The notes: generated by a model from the letters alone, not told the origin. A DNA stretch of 64,000 nucleotides from Siphonodentalium dalli (GCA_032622095.1 CP136068.1:152297151-152361150); one strand, 5' to 3'; shown: positions 45,185 through 56,916, numbered from the stretch's first letter. Numbers and translations are program-made.

Positions 45185-45610
45185 ACATGGATCCAGACTT
45201 CATTTATGTGCCAGAAGGCTTCCTATGATGCCCACTTCAAAAAGCTTCAAAACCATACTTCTCAATCATCTTGCTTCATGCATTAAAACTTTGCAACCAA
45301 ATTTAACCAGTCTCGTGTCCAGAGCGTCGGTTCAATTTGTTCCATTGACTGACCAGTCTGGTTCATCAGAAATTTATAAACTTTGGTAAAGATATGACTG
45401 ATCTAAACTTCATTAGATGTGGGAAATCCAACTAGGATGCCCAACTTCAAATAGCATAAAAACCATAGATTTCCATCTTTCTTGCTAATCTCACTCAAAA
45501 TCACAGGTTCAGGATGCCCTTGAAAATCGCATGCATTTATAGTTTGTATAGGAATTTATCCAGTTTCATGTCCAGAGCATTGGTTCATTTTATTCAATTG
45601 ACTGACCCCA
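45185..45610. repeat. About 205-bp tandem duplication
   Basis: Two diverged units share, in order, ACTTCATTAGATGTG-like, GATGCCCAACTTCAAA, AAAACCATA, CAGTTTCATGTCCAGAGCAT and ATTGACTGACC (first unit ends about 45350, second about 45608). Confidence 0.6.
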
Positions 45611-46346
45611 ATCTCTACCAGAGCGCACCAGTCTGATTGTCACTAGCTGGGTACTAGTCTGTGGTTTTCTATATTTAGCATGGTGTTTTCCAGGAAAAAA
45701 GACGAAACCAATCGCCCCAAAGTCAAATTGCCTATATGCTTTGAGAAGAATTCCCACACTAAAAACTTAATGACAGAATTGAGAATTAGAGTTTTGTTGA
45801 TGAATTTCGAAAGCTACTTGTCAAAATTGCATCAAATAAGAACTCTTGTGTTTGACTTGCCATGCGTGTTGTCATGACAATGTCGTCCATGTGTGTTTAG
45901 ACTTTTGTGTTGATAAAAATAATCGGAGAACCAAATCACACCCTTTCGCAATGTAGATCTTTGGTTCTAGTGGGACTTTCAAAACTGAAGTTATGAAATT
46001 GCACAATTTTTTTTCGATATCTTGTGTGCTTAATAAGGGCAACATATTGCTCTGTTCGCTTAGTATATATCTTAATATCGCGTAAGTCCACACTTACCGA
46101 TTCATCAAGGGAGGTAAACCCTGCATGGAGTTTGTGACTGACCAGTCATAGACTGATTCATTAGGACAGCGTATTGTTACACATGTCCGACAGAAGTTTA
46201 TAAGCTGTATTGACTCATCGTAGGGACACATAGCAGCGTTCCTTTGATGACTTAGCACATTGCTCTATGACTGATTGTCTTCTCTAAGTCTGTCTGTCAC
46301 TAATTAAATGTCTCGCGATCCTTTTCAATTTCCTGCAGTGGTTATT
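45611..46346. other. Unassigned stretch
   Basis: Small ORFs on both strands at 45680-46093 have no recognisable domain. No repeat found. Confidence 0.35.
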
Positions 46347-46550
46347 GTTCCGTGTGGACTGGACCTTTCACATATTTGTCTTGACCAATCAATACTGGCC
46401 ACCAATGCGATCCCACGTTTGTTTTATGAATGTGTGATATTTATGAATCCCACTGCAGCAAAAGGCACCATTTCATTCTCACTTGTTAACACTACTTGTA
46501 GCCCAGGGTTCCCACGCATAAGATGGGAAAGGCAATCCCTGTTTTGAACG
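46347..46550. repeat. Duplicated 200-bp segment, copy 1
   Basis: Matches 47518-47750 (shared TTGTCTTGACCAATCAATAC, GAATCCCACTGCAGCAAAAG, GTAGCCCAGGGTTCCCA). Copy 2 has an extra internal 50-bp duplication. Confidence 0.85.
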
Positions 46551-46779
46551 ATCCATGTATAATTTGCTAAATGGCTAAGTTTAAAGACTACATATGAAAG
46601 TGACCATCTGGTCTATACAATCTTATAGTAGGGCAAGAGAATTAAAATAATCTGGTTGTGCAAGAAAAAACAGATCTTTGTGAGCTGGGATGCGACTAGT
46701 GAATCCCAAACTGCTAAATCTATCAAAATCTGAACGATCTTTGTTTCCTATTGTCAGAACAATATCATGAACAACTCTT

Positions 46780-47183
46780 TTAACCCTTTACCCAACAGAA
46801 GGGCCCTGTGCCAATGCATTCTCTTATATATGCGAGTCGACCATAGGTCGCCTCGCATATATAAGAGAATGCATTGGCTTAACACATTAAAAATTATAAA
46901 ATTGTTAAAGAATGTAAGAAAAAAGGTTAAAAAGTGTTAAAAAAAGATTTTTTTTTAGGCCAATGCATTCTCTTATATATGCGAGGCGACCTATGGTCGA
47001 CTCGCATATATAAGAGAATGCATTGGCACAGGGCATAACTGTAACCATCACAATGTGGTCAATGAACCGGTTCCAATGATATCCTCCATATTTGTATGGT
47101 TCCATTGAGACAGACCGAAGATATTTTAGGCTGTTGAAGCTTTATTTGGCCGGTTTTGGCCGGTTTGTTGGGTAAAGGGTTAA
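46780..47183 (-). mobile_element. Family A MITE, copy A8
   Basis: TTAA-flanked, both hairpins intact, CCGGCC arm on the right. It lies between the two copies of the 200-bp duplication. Confidence 0.87.
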
Positions 47184-47422
47184 CATTGTTTAGCTAACAT
47201 TCGCTGCATAACAATTCACTATTCAAAGGAAACGGAGCGGGATATTATTGTTTTTAAAGTCATGATTTTGGCTTATCTTGTCTTATTTTATTCCGCTGTG
47301 ATCAGTTTTTATTTGTAATGGCTTACACGCTATTGTCCCTAAAGACTAAAAAGGGTTATATTTCATTTTAAGGACCTTAATTGAATCTCTATTTAAAAAC
47401 AGGTCCATCATTTACTATGTGG

Positions 47423-47503
47423 AGGTAGTGTCACTAAATTCACACTCTGGAGACCTCATTCTCAAACTGCAAATGTCTGGCACCATATTTTTAGGCCTGA
47501 CCA
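47423..47503. mobile_element. Family D fragment D10
   Basis: The half hairpin GTCACTAAATTCACACTCTG ... GACCTCATTCT is followed by GCAAATGTCTGGCACCATAT and AGGCCTGA, a decayed D terminus. Confidence 0.55.
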
Positions 47504-47517
47504 CTGGGTTGTAGGTC

Positions 47518-47750
47518 CATGCGGAATGGACCTTTCATATATTTGTCTTGACCAATCAATACTGGCCAACAAGGTGACCCCACATTTGTTTTTTTAATGT
47601 GTGATATTTATGAATCCTGGCGTTCCCACATTTGTTTTATGAATGTGTGATATTTATGAATCCCACTGCAGCAAAAGGCGCCATTTAGCTCTCAGTTGTT
47701 AACTCTACTTGTAGCCCAGGGTTCCCATGCATAAAATGGGAAAGGCATCT
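47518..47750. repeat. Duplicated 200-bp segment, copy 2
   Basis: Diverged copy of 46347-46550. The block CCCACATTTGTTTT...AATGTGTGATATTTATGAATC is tandemly doubled within it (47580-47660). Confidence 0.85.
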
Positions 47751-47813
47751 CATGTCTCAAACTATACATGTATATGATGCATATGTTGCTATCTGTACAC
47801 TATCTTTGGCATG

Positions 47814-48202
47814 TTAACCCTTTACCCAACAAAACGCCCAAAAACGCCCAAATAAAGCTTCAACAGCTTAAAATATCTTCGGTCTGTCTCAATAAAACCA
47901 TACAAATATGGATATCATTGGAACCGGTTCATTGACCACATTGTGATGGTTATAGTTATGCCCTGTGCCAATGCATTCTCTTATATATGCGAGTCGACCA
48001 TAGGTCGCCTCGCACATATAAGAGAATGCATTGGCCTAAAATTTTTATTTTATAATATTTTTCTACATTCTTTGACAATTTTATCATTTTTAATATGTGT
48101 TAAGCCAATGCATTCTCTTATATATGCAAGGCGACCTATGGTCGACTCGCATATATAAGAAAATGCATTGGCACAGGGCCGTTCTGTTGGGTAAAGGGTT
48201 AA
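47814..48202 (+). mobile_element. Family A MITE, copy A9
   Basis: TTAA-flanked. The left arm has CGCCC in place of CCGGCC (AAAACGCCCAAAAACGCCCA). Both hairpins are present with minor changes (TGCAAGG, AAGAAAATG). Confidence 0.85.
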
Positions 48203-48663
48203 AGGAACTTAGTAGTGCAAGAAAAGTTAACTTTTTGACCATTACATGTACATTACAATTGATATTTTTTAATTGTATCTGTACATCTCTATCGGTACAT
48301 GATGGCTGATATGGATGTTTTTAAAATCTGTGGCATATTCTCCAAGCATAGAATCGTCGGTGTCAAACCGCAGTAATAGTGCAGTCAATCAATATTCAAT
48401 CAATTTCACCCCCCAAAACTATGATTATATATACATGTATGTACATATACCAATTTGTCCTCATTGTGTTTGATAGCTGGCTCGTTTTAGAATATTTTTG
48501 GAGATTTTAGTTTGCAATAAACCAGAATACCATGTGTTCTCTATACAAATAAATGGAAATGGCTTGGTGCAGGCTAATTTTATGCAAATACCCGAAATAT
48601 GCAATTAAACATTATGCAATTAACTGAAATTGATTGTATATTCAAGACTTAGAATTTCATCTT
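48203..48663. other. Unassigned spacer
   Basis: No gene or repeat recognised. Confidence 0.4.
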
Positions 48664-48907
48664 TTAACACTTTTATGACGGGAGCTGCACTGGTGCAGCG
48701 TTAAAGATCCTGTGCCGGTGCATTTTTTCAGGGAGCCTTGCATATATAAGAGAATGCTCTGGCTTACAAGGTAAAGGTAAATATTGTTAGACCAATTTAT
48801 TCTCTTATATATGCGAGGCTCTCAATGGAAGACTCGCATATATAAGAGAATACATTGGCACAGGGTTTTCAAAAAATTTCAGGAAGCTCCAGTCATGGAA
48901 GGGTTAA
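48664..48907 (+). mobile_element. Family B MITE, copy B6
   Basis: TTAA edges, CACTTTTATGACGGGAGCTG on the left. The first hairpin has lost its left arm; the second is complete. Confidence 0.78.
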
Positions 48908-49596
48908 ACACTAGAATTTCTAACTATTGAAGTATTTGGCCCAAATTTGGTGGAGGACGAGGGGGGCATGATCTTTTTGCCTCAAAGGATCACCTTACAG
49001 TTTTCCTGCTAATACTTTGATTTATTATTATATGCCATATGACATAATATGATCACTCCTTCATTTCATCAATTCATCACTCATGAATGGTGCGGCAATT
49101 TTATAATATGATGAAAATAAAATTAACCGCCACACATTATGGCACCAGGTTATTAAGTGACTCTCGGTTCTGCTTACGTGGCTATTACGATTCTGTCTGC
49201 CAATTTCATTACGACCACTTAGCCATTACGAATGTAAATGGACTAACTTGTCCGAAATCACAGAATTGCATCCAATAAGTATTCCGAGGAAGCCAGCGCT
49301 GTCGGCTACAGTCCAGAGAGAAATGAAATTGATTGACTGCTCCGATAATTTTGCGCGACTGCTTGCAGATCTATATGCTATTCACTGCGTAAGTCAAACC
49401 AGAATAGTAGAAATGTTGATTTCGCTAAGGCATGTGGCTGGAGGCTTTTCATTGGGGAAGGGGGAGGTGGGGAAATTGACTTAATATCTTAACCAGCTCC
49501 AAACCTGTTCCCCCCCCCCCCCCAACCCCTGCATGGAAAAGCCCAACCTGGCACCCCCTATGGTAGTTTTCGGTGTAAACCAGCTTGTGATATCAG
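48908..49596. other. Unique stretch with weak coding hints
   Basis: Overlapping plus-strand ORFs at 49087-49278 and 49248-49484 have no recognisable domain. A strong donor-like GCGTAAGT occurs at 49387. A poly-C run lies at about 49511-49524. I do not call a gene. Confidence 0.3.
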
Positions 49597-49812
49597 TTAA
49601 CCCTTTCAGTGCCAAGTCCGATTTTTTTTATCAACCCATATTTCCTTGATCATTTTTCAAATTTATTGATTATAATAATGTGATATATTGATGGAAAGAG
49701 CTCTTAGAACTCTTTCCATCAATGTATCACATTATTATAATCAATAAATTTGAAAAATGATCAAGGAAATATGGGTTGATACAAAAATCGGACTTGGCAC
49801 TGAAAGGGTTAA
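49597..49812. mobile_element. Family C piggyBac-type fold-back, copy C2
   Basis: TTAA edges and CCCTTTCAGTGCCAAGTCCG termini. Unlike C1, the whole 216-bp element is one near-perfect palindrome meeting at GGAAAGAGCTCTTAGAACTC, without the shared 69-nt hairpin module. Confidence 0.85.
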
Positions 49813-49889
49813 ATTAACTCTTTCAATTGACTACTGTTGTGGAGTTCAGTACAAATAAATTGTTTCTGCAGAATAAACCAGTTTTTGAT

Positions 49890-50272
49890 ATTTGCAGAAT
49901 GAGGTCCCCAGAGGATGAATTTAGTGATGCTACCCAATACAATGGGCTATCATTAAACAAATTCACCCTCTGGGGATCTCATTCTGCTTAGGCCTCATCT
50001 TCTAGGAAGTATCTATAGTCTCAAATTAACATTGTTTTTAGTTACTTTTCCCTTCTTTTCAATTAAGATATCCCCTAATTTGCAGAGGATAAAATACATA
50101 ATCGAGGTGACTAATGGGTCATCCTATGTCTCCCATTGCAGTTGAGGCCTGAGCAGAATGAGCTCCCCAGAGGGTGAATTTAGTGATTCTAGCCCACTGC
50201 GAGATAGTGTCACTAAATACACCCTCTGGGGACCTCATTCTGCAAATGTCCGACACACTATTTCAAGGCTTG
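49890..50272. mobile_element. Family D MITE, long form, copy D6
   Basis: The left terminus is decayed to TTTGCAGAATGAGG. There are two hairpins, the long-form middle segment, and the right terminus TATTTCAAGGCTTG. Confidence 0.7.
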
Positions 50273-50326
50273 ATTAAAAAAAGAGAAACACCATCTCTAA
50301 ATCGACTAAAAAAAACTGTAAAAGTG

Positions 50327-52807
50327 TTGATCCTTTCATCACGGGAACTGTGCTCGTGCAGCATTAAAGATCCTGTGCCAGTGCATTTTCTTATATATGC
50401 GAGTCTCCAATATAGTCCAGTGCATTTATGAGAAAAAATGCAAAACCCGGAACTATTAATTGCAACAGAATTTGTTTCTGCTGGAATAAGTATATAAACC
50501 CTCCATAAACAACATACTAAAAATCAGCAAAAATCGGAAAAGGGGAAATTGGTGAATTTCGTGAAATAAATTTGGGGAAATTTGGTCAAATCATCAATTT
50601 ATGGATTTTCATGGATGTATATAAAACAATCAAATTCACAAATCATACAAATAACATGTCTATTGTGTCGACCTCAATTTCCTGAACCCAGAAATGAAAA
50701 CCATTCCCAGTTTCACTAAGTATTTTTCAAGTTGTGTGCCTTCAAAAACGCGAGTTTACCTGATTTCGGCCCATTTTCGGGGCCTCAATTTCGATGAATG
50801 AGCCAACATGCCTAATTTATGGTTAATTATTTTTTTAAATGGAGCAAACTGAAGGACTTCTTCAGAGTTTTAGTAATTTCCTCACTAGATTAAGCACATA
50901 AAATGATTAATATGTGCATCTATGATTAAGAAGAAGATTATATTCTCCAACAAAATGTATGTTCCATTGTATGGACTTAGCCAATTTTGCCTCTGACACA
51001 GAACATGTGTGATGAAATGCAATATTTTAGGTCATATACAACTCAATAATTTGATATCCATATGCCATGCTTTTATTATAACCTTTTAAGTATACTAGAT
51101 TGAACAAATTGTAAAGATATTAACATAACATTGTTTAATAAAATAAACTTATGGCCCTTTGAATACTTGGCCTTAACTTGTTTCCAAAAATGCCATCTTG
51201 AGGCATTTTTGTCCATTCTAAAAGATTGTGGGACATAAAAACAAAACACAATGGGTGTTTTAATGTGTAAAATTATTTGAACTTTCCTCCCACAACACTT
51301 TAGTGTTAAAAAATTAGCCTTGGTTATGCCATCCTATGTCACTTGATTTTTCATTTTTCAGGAAACTGACTCAAAATTTTAACGTTGGTATAGTGGTAGG
51401 AAAAATCATAAAATGCAATCTTATCTTATCAATGTTGTTTTCTTCCAGTTTGCATACATTCCTGTTGCATTATACACTGCTTAAGACATTATTGGACGTT
51501 GATTGATAATGTTATGTCCATGTTATAGCAAAACAATCCCAAAATGCCAATTTGCCATTTCACTGCCAAATTACGACAAAAAATATTATAACTCTGTCAA
51601 TGAACATAAATAAAGGAAATGTTAAATTACGTATGAAAGAACAATGTATGCAGAAGCTGTTAATATAAATTTTTCTGCTTCAAGATGAATAATTTTGAAG
51701 AAACAAAATTATATGCTTTCTCCTACCCCATTTTTCTGCATTCAAATTTGAAGTAAATTTCAACAATGATAACTGAAATCCAGTGACATTCATTGGTATA
51801 ACCATTGAAATGCTAGTTTCTCAAAAAAAAATGATTTAAGAGGACAGATCAAATAATTTTACACAATTAACTTTCGTTCATTTTTCTGAATATACACAAA
51901 AACCTTTAAAAATTGGAAAAAAAACGCCCTACAATAGCATTTTCGAAAAAAGAGGCTAAACTAAGAGTTCATAGGGCGTTAATTTAATTTTCTTCGCCAA
52001 TGTATTTCGAAATTCCTTCACAATTTGTTCAATCTAGTATTCTCAAAATCTTTTGAGAAAAGGAGACCATATGGATATTAATTTATTGAGTTACATGACC
52101 TCAAATATGGCATTTCATCACACGAGTTCTGTCAAGGCAAATTTGGCTAAGTCCATACAATGGAACGCACATTTTGTTTGAAAATATTTTATTCTTAATC
52201 ATAGATGCACACATTAATCATACATTAATTTTGCTCTAGTTTTTTAAATAATTAACCATAAAATACAGCATTTGGCTCATTCTGCAAAATTAAGGCTCCG
52301 AAATCAGGTAAACTCACGTTTTTGAAGGCACACAACTCGAAAAATACTTAACGAATCTGGGAATGGTTTCCAGTTCTGGATTAAGAAAAATGAGGTCGAC
52401 CAAATAGGTATATTTGTACGACTTGTAAATTAGAATTTTGTATATACATTCATGAAAGTACAAAAAATTATGATTTGACCAAATTTTCCACAAAAAAATT
52501 CGCGAAATTCACCAATTTCCCTTTTTCCGATTTTTGCTGATTTTTAGTATGTTGTTTATGGAGGGTTTATTTACCTATTCCAGCAAAAAAAAATTCTGTT
52601 GCAATTAGTTCTGGGTAAAACCACAAATGCACTGGACTAATAGGGAGCCTCGCATATTTAGGAGAATACACTGGCTTACAAGGTTAGGCCAAAGTATTCT
52701 CTTATATATGTGAGGCTCCCTATGGGAGACACGCATATATAAGAGAATACATTGATTGGCACAGGGTTTTCACAAAATTTCAGGAAGCTCCCATCATGGA
52801 GGGTTAA
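50327..52807 (+). mobile_element. Family B MITE, copy B7, split by a 2.2-kb inverted repeat
   Basis: The left end (TTGA plus TCCTTTCATCACGGGAAC) and first hairpin arm lie at 50327-50412. The rest of the hairpin, the second hairpin and the TTAA end lie at 52640-52807. The break falls inside the first loop. Confidence 0.82.
50413..52639. mobile_element. 2227-bp element that is one long imperfect inverted repeat
   Basis: Ends are TAGTCCAGTGCATTT and AAATGCACTGGACTA, with ATA repeated at both junctions (50410-50412 and 52640-52642). Matching blocks run inward through the whole element: ACAACATACTAAAAATCAGC (50501 / 52532), GTAAACTCGCGTT-type (50753 / 52306), ATTGTATGGACTTAGCCAA (50968 / 52149), TGGTTATRCCA-type (51322 / 51797), and TGCATACATT (51450 / 51650). 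The arms are therefore about 1.1 kb and meet near 51530-51560. Divergence increases towards the centre. No ORF of note. Confidence 0.8.
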
Positions 52808-53460
52808 ATCAGGGACCAACCTAGAAGTTTGAAATTGGAAGAAATCACTTCTCCCTGTTAGATTATTAGGGAGAAATGGACTTATCAGGGAGAAATGGAC
52901 TGTCATCAGGGAGAAGTCATAAATGTTGAAGTTCAATTTACTCTCTGACATCATGTTTCTGTGATCCAATAAGGCCAAAAAAAAACATCTGTGTTTCCCA
53001 ACCTACCTGCCAAAATTGGGCTGACCTGGATTTGTTTCCAAAATTTTCAAAAAAAAATAAAATAAATGTCATGTACATGCAGTATTGCGCAACATTAATA
53101 TGTCATGGTGCTATGATCCATGGGAGAGAGCATTTTCGTGTCCCTTCTTGGGAACTCAGATCGCTCCGAACTTTCTGGTGCATATTCTGGGTATATTGTC
53201 AGATATAAAACTAGTTTTCTGTCAGAAACTTCAGCAACGGGATACAAAGGTATTGAGAATACCAACTTTTATCTTGTTTTTAGAATATGATGCATTATAG
53301 AAGGATTTGAAGAATTTATTTTTTTTCTGCCTGCCTACCTGGATATTTTTTTTCTGCCTGCCTACCTGGACTTTTTTGCTCCAGATATTGGAAACAGACA
53401 AGTTTTTTGTTTGGCCTAAGTTTAGGCAATAGAAGAGCCAATTCATTATACCATTATAAT

Positions 53461-54378
53461 TAGTGTTGAAACGATTAGTGAATTTCAGAGTCGACTAGTC
53501 GAGGCCCAAAAGTCGCGTTGCGTCGACTAGTCGGTACCCGATATCAAAACTTTCAAACATAACATTGTACGGAAAATTCATCGTACATGGCGTACACTGA
53601 TGCAATGGCGTTCTATTGCGTTGCACATTTCCCTGCATACACACCAATTTATTTGGGAAATAAAACTGTAAACATCTTGATATTTATCCAACACACTGAA
53701 TGTAATTATATAATTAGACATGTGGTGGATAATGATTAGATACACGATCATTTATACAGGTTTTAAATTTAATATCAGCGTTCGAGATTATTTCGTTTAG
53801 TCACGTGATCACCAATAAACCGGTGCCGAATGGTGTCACTATAAAATGTTAATGTTCAGACTAAATACGCCCTATAGTATAGGCTACGTTGTAGAATACG
53901 ATAGCCATTCTTAATGTCAGTATCATTTATATACGGTAGCACCAATGACATCACCTTAAGCGACCTTCACCCAGCGTCGCATCATAAGCCGACGGTGCGA
54001 GATCAATGGAAATATACACAGTGTCTGTATCAAAGCGGTCTCGGACAAACTACAAAGCTGCGTCAATCATTGCCATCATGTCTTTGACCTCAAACGACGA
54101 GTGAGACATTGTGTTGTCAATTTCATTCGTCCAATTAATAGTTGGGTCACTGGTCCGTGTGTGTCTATACTAGTAACACTGTCAATTACGGGTGCCACCA
54201 AACGTTATACTTACCATAACTTACGCGCAGTTAACACCGTTTATGCCGGAATCGATCTTGAAAATGTTATACATGAAACTAATACACTATATTCCGACTA
54301 GTCGACGGCAAAATTCAGAGTCGACGTTCTGACATTTCAGCGTCGTCTATGACTAGTCGATTAATCGTTTCAACCCTA
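53461..54378. mobile_element. 918-bp hAT-type element
   Basis: An exact 8-bp duplication ATTATAAT (53453-53460 and 54379-54386) flanks inverted termini TAGTGTTGAAACGATTAGTG and TTAATCGTTTCAACCCTA. CGACTAGTCGA repeats are subterminal at both ends. The interior has only short ORFs and no transposase that I can recognise. Confidence 0.9.
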
Positions 54379-54605
54379 ATTATAATGAGTATTATGAACA
54401 CCATTATAATTAGTAAATACACTTTAAATATGATGTTTTGAAATATGCATTCTGCTGTGTGAGAGAGAAGTCACTTCTCCCTAGGGGAAATCAGCTGGGG
54501 AAGTGGCACATTTTAGGTAGAAGATGTCTCCCAAGTCGCCCTCTATGATCCAGTACGTATTATAAAATGCAGAACCACCATTATCATCTGGAAATGCACT
54601 TATTC

Positions 54606-55062
54606 TTAAAGGTACTCTATCTGATTAAACACCCCCAAATTACTATTTATTAGGCTTCGGGGGTAAACAATATTTGATTCGAGTCGAGGAACCTACCCAC
54701 CAACGCTAGAGTGATCAGATATCAATTTTTGAAGTTCGTTATTTCCTTGTTTGTGGCCCAGAAAAATGCCGTCAAAAGGATGGTCTCGGTCAAAATTGCA
54801 GATGAAGATGTATAACTCTAAAAACAAGTGGTAATAAGACCAAATTTCGTGAATACTCAAGTGATAATACGGTCATTATTTCTTTGAACAAAATGATGAT
54901 AAATAACACGTTTTGGGAAATTTGATACCATAATTGACAGTATTTAGCATTATTTTGTTGCAATTAATCGATTCTGATAAAAAAAAGCGTATTTTGAAGA
55001 AATTTTATTGTTGTTGTATCTTGATGATATGGAGACCCTCTGATCAGATTGAGTACCTTTAA
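54606..55062. mobile_element. Family F TTAA element, copy F6, complete
   Basis: TTAA plus AGGTACTCTATCTGATT on the left; CAGATTGAGTACCT plus TTAA on the right. This is the clearest pair of ends in the family and fixes the termini as AGGTACTC/GAGTACCT. Confidence 0.82.
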
Positions 55063-55244
55063 ATATTCTGTGTGGACATATGCGTTATATACTGGTATTT
55101 TAGTGAGGTCACTTCTCCCAATGACTAAAATAGGGAGAAGTTACACAATTTAGGGAGAAGATATCTCCCCAAGTCGACTTATAGTCTGGTCCCTGTCGAA
55201 CACCCCTCCAAATTAAAAAATAGACCATTCTTATGTATAATATG

Positions 55245-55640
55245 TTATAACTAATAGGAGAATCTCTGTAGAGATCATATTTCACTTGTACCAAGCCTTG
55301 AAATAGTGTGTCTGTCATTTGCAGAATGAGGTTCCCAGAGGGTGAATTTGGTGATGCTAGCCCACTATGCAGGGTAGCATCACTAAATTCACCCTCTGGG
55401 GATCTCATTCTGCAAATGACAGACACACTATTTCAAGGCTTGACTTGTATAAAACTTTTCAAAGTTTTGACAGGGAACCTTATAAAGTCGAAAAAAATAA
55501 TGTCTGGAATACATTTCTTGGTTATTATCTGTTCCTTAATAATGTACTTCACTGTAGGTGAATGTCCCAACTTGAAATTTCACGATTTTAGTGACTTTGT
55601 GAGTGATTAGTCTCTGGGTTAAAGAGTTAATAACGTACAA
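55245..55640. mobile_element. Fold-back half J2, split by a family D MITE
   Basis: Matches the left arm of J1 (GAGATCATATTYCAC, AGTTTTGACAGGGAACC, ATAATGTACTTCACTGTAGG). The D7 MITE with its 8-bp duplication sits inside. Confidence 0.65.
55292..55442. mobile_element. Family D hAT-type MITE, copy D7, single hairpin
   Basis: Complete termini flanked by ACTTGTAC (55284-55291) and ACTTGTAT (55443-55450), one mismatch. Only one hairpin is present, so 151 bp is a complete short form. Confidence 0.85.
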
Positions 55641-56452
55641 ATGATATTCTTTCAGTGGTAACTCCTCAAGCTGATCCATCCACCGGACGAGATAGAAGCT
55701 AGAATACTAAATCCAGATCAAAGGCGTTATTATTGTTACGACACAAAGGAAAAGACCGAAGCAGTGTTATTCAATCACCAAGTTTCTCCGATGGACAAGA
55801 CAAAGTCATTACAAAGCGCTCCTTGAGTAAGTGATTTCAGTCCAATCGATGACTGGTAAAATGGTTTTGCTTAGACGCATAATTCTATTGGCGATTCTTC
55901 ACCTCTCAGGACGGGACAAAAATTCAATTTTCTTTTGAGATCTTTACCGATTTACTGCCCATATGATCAATGCGGATGCTTGACAAGCTGTAAGCGCTAG
56001 TGAGGGCCCTGACTATTAATCATGCAGAGAGAGTGACGCTGATGATTTATGATCGTCCCCGACTCGTTCCCGCCCCAACCCTAATTTTATGCTCAGTTAG
56101 TCTGTCAAATAAGCAAGGATCAAGCTACCTTCTACTCATTAAAATTTAAAGCTGACGATGCCATTAACGTGTAAATGTGTGATCTATCCCATTTCCAGTA
56201 TTGAACACGCTTCTCCTGATCAATCACTTTAAAAAAATCAATGTCTCTTGAAGTCTCCTCGGATGATCCTGTGCTTAGAAGTGCTCCGTCATGATAGACG
56301 TGTACCTGTCGTGAGATTTAAACGCTACTGTTTTCGTCTTTTTAAAGCAATAAATCATATCTTTTTTTTAACATAACTTTTTCAATTTATCACCACAAAT
56401 TAGAAGTCAAACAATTTATTTATAAAGTGTTTATTATATAATATATATCCAT
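55641..56452. other. Unique stretch plus repeat R; possible regulatory DNA
   Basis: Positions 55660-56170 are complex and repeat-free (for example CCTGACTATTAATCATGCAG at 56008). Positions about 56190-56420 are repeat R: fragments recur in the same order at 59485-59576, 60511-60530 and 61470-61520, and its last part at 63760-63850. No gene seen. Confidence 0.35.
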
Positions 56453-56460
56453 CCCGCAGC

Positions 56461-56916
56461 CAGGCCTGAGTTTAGTGTGCCTGTCATTTGCAGAATGAGG
56501 TCCCCAGAGGGTGAATTTAATGACAATATCCCTGATAGTGGGCTAGCAGCACCAAATTCACCCTCTTGGGACCTCATTCTGCTTGGCCTCATCTGCTATG
56601 GGAGACATAGACTCAGATTGAGGTTCCCAAATGGTGAATATTGTGATGTACACCCATTGGGAACCTTGTTTATGCAATGTGTCGTCTGCCAATTTGGGGA
56701 TCTATATAAACTAACTCAAAAAGAAATAGAATCTGTGTGAAGAAGTTTCTGTAGAAATTTTATAATGAGGAAACTTTCCAGAGAAGATGAGGCCAAAGCA
56801 GAATGAGGTCGCCATGCAGAGGGTGAATTTAGTGATGCTAGCCCGCTATAGCGTCACTAAATTCACCCTCTGGCGACCTTATTCTGCAAATGACGGGCAC
56901 ACTAAACTCAGGCTTT
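56461..56916. mobile_element. Family D long-form variant, copy D8
   Basis: Termini CAGGCCTGAGTTTAGTGTG and CACACTAAACTCAGGCTTT are flanked by CCCGCAGC (56453-56460) and CCTGCAGC (56917-56924), one mismatch. There are two hairpins, the second with a shortened cap. Confidence 0.75.

Larger units (their letters stand above)
52810..55195. mobile_element. Candidate hAT-type element K1, containing two nested elements
   Basis: Left edge CAGGGACCAACCTAGA, right edge TAGTCTGGTCCCTG. The interior next to both ends has GGGAGAAGTCACTTCTCCC phrases shared with K2. It is interrupted by a hAT element (53461-54378) and family F copy F6 (54606-55062). No matching 8-bp flanks, so one edge may be altered. Confidence 0.5.

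Noticed and set aside
49087-49484. Possible exon ending at the donor-like GCGTAAGT (49387)
   Set aside because: Two overlapping frames, no matching acceptor that keeps a convincing frame, no recognisable domain.
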